Assembly (NCBI RefSeq): GCF_014695975.1
Contig: NZ_JACJPI010000045.1
Coordinates: 1 to 64,000, forward strand
Length of the DNA stretch: 64,000 bases
From: Leptolyngbya sp. FACHB-321
Lineage (GTDB): Bacteria; Cyanobacteriota; Cyanobacteriia; Leptolyngbyales; Leptolyngbyaceae
Reading direction: 5' to 3'
Numbering within the stretch: position 1 is the stretch's first letter; each line of letters opens with the position of its first letter. Positions 63,791 to 64,000 of the stretch are shown one piece after another. A program made the translations under genes and the position numbers. The notes under the pieces are model-generated. The model did no database searches and was not told the DNA's origin. It worked only from the letters and a program-made list of their open reading frames with translations.

Positions 63791-64000
63791 ATGAAAAGCG
63801 GTAAGCAGCGTCGTCAAGAAATTAAAGCCAGGCGAAAGAAAGCAGCAGCCCAAACAATTGCTCAACAAGTGGCTGAACAAGCAAAATTGGAAGTAGCACT
63901 GGGTGGAGTCTTGGTTGATGGAGCTGCCCTTGCTCCAGATAACAGCTATGGTGCACCAGACTTTGTTCAACGTGGCTATTACCTCGATCGCCCATTCGTG
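63791..64000 (+). CDS. Zinc-ribbon domain protein, 3' part outside the window
   Basis: The first 70 codons of a frame starting MKSGKQRRQEIKARRKKAAA, followed by ALGGVLVDGAALAPDNSYG and APDFVQRGYYLDRPFV. This matches a small conserved family in which a Cys-x2-Cys zinc ribbon follows this sequence; the Cys part is beyond the window edge. It is cytosolic and of unknown function. The gene lies 237 bases from, and is divergent to, the sensor kinase. Confidence 0.82.
   Translation, partial: MKSGKQRRQEIKARRKKAAAQTIAQQVAEQAKLEVALGGVLVDGAALAPDNSYGAPDFVQRGYYLDRPFV

Noticed and set aside
63761-63970. 69-codon minus-strand frame opposite the zinc-ribbon gene
   Set aside because: It is the complement of a recognised conserved coding start (MKSGKQRRQEIKARR) and has no own support.

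Overview
The window is a 64 kb piece of a cyanobacterial chromosome. The evidence is the abundance of the octamer gcgatcgc and its derivatives, a beta-carotene hydroxylase (crtR), a phytochrome-type kinase, Rcp1-like response regulators, a COP23-type secreted protein, DUF2808, Ycf46, a split proton-translocating transhydrogenase (pntA1/pntA2/pntB) and the rpmH-rnpA-yidC-khpB order. The many small purine-rich intergenic repeats fit a filamentous or Leptolyngbya-like genome, but the species cannot be fixed from sequence alone. I saw no insertion sequence, prophage or CRISPR array; the content is mostly core and housekeeping.

Layout. 0-10 kb: a Lin0512-family gene, a response regulator with a bilin-type GAF histidine kinase, a peptidoglycan-binding protein, an ADP-ribosylglycohydrolase-like protein, a PgpH-type HD phosphohydrolase, a sugar-type ABC permease and a methyltransferase. 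10-17 kb (minus strand): the conserved run rpmH, rnpA, PH-domain protein, yidC, khpB, DUF177/YceD, ycf46 and an SH3 lipoprotein, for ribosome, RNase P and membrane-insertion functions, plus a DUF2808 protein. 17-22 kb: pntA1-pntA2-pntB and murE. 22-32 kb: an ABC ATPase/permease pair, a glutamine amidotransferase, an HlyD adaptor, a cupin, a creatininase homologue, small conserved proteins and a large membrane coiled-coil protein, ending with initiator tRNA-Met. 32-36 kb: a probable arsenosugar locus (radical SAM ArsS, two associated transferases, an ArsM-like methyltransferase) with an unknown gene inside it. 36-46 kb: a double glycosyltransferase, an M20 amidohydrolase, a degenerate PEP-utilising enzyme and a PAS-rich hybrid kinase. 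46-57 kb: comF, acylphosphatase, a TrpD-like protein, a LysR regulator, COP23, crtR, a small membrane protein, aroH, sppA, a DMT exporter and a family 4 glycosyltransferase. 57-64 kb: a conserved unknown, an FHA protein, ahcY, tRNA-Leu, a kinase with two Rcp1-like receivers and the start of a zinc-ribbon protein.

The most interesting signal is in the gene-free interval 56595-57119. Two tandem copies of an approximately 150-bp unit each carry a CRP-like operator (TGTGA-N6-TCAC), a conserved 13-mer, a -10-like box, a 48-nt core identical in both copies and a terminator hairpin with a compensatory pair change. Flanking bases have diverged while these elements and their spacing are kept. This looks like a duplicated gene for a roughly 76-nt small RNA that may be controlled by a cAMP receptor protein. 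Other points of interest are the arsenosugar locus, several enzymes lacking family hallmark residues (TrpD-like, PEP-utilising, ADP-ribosylglycohydrolase-like), and families of short direct and inverted repeats between genes.
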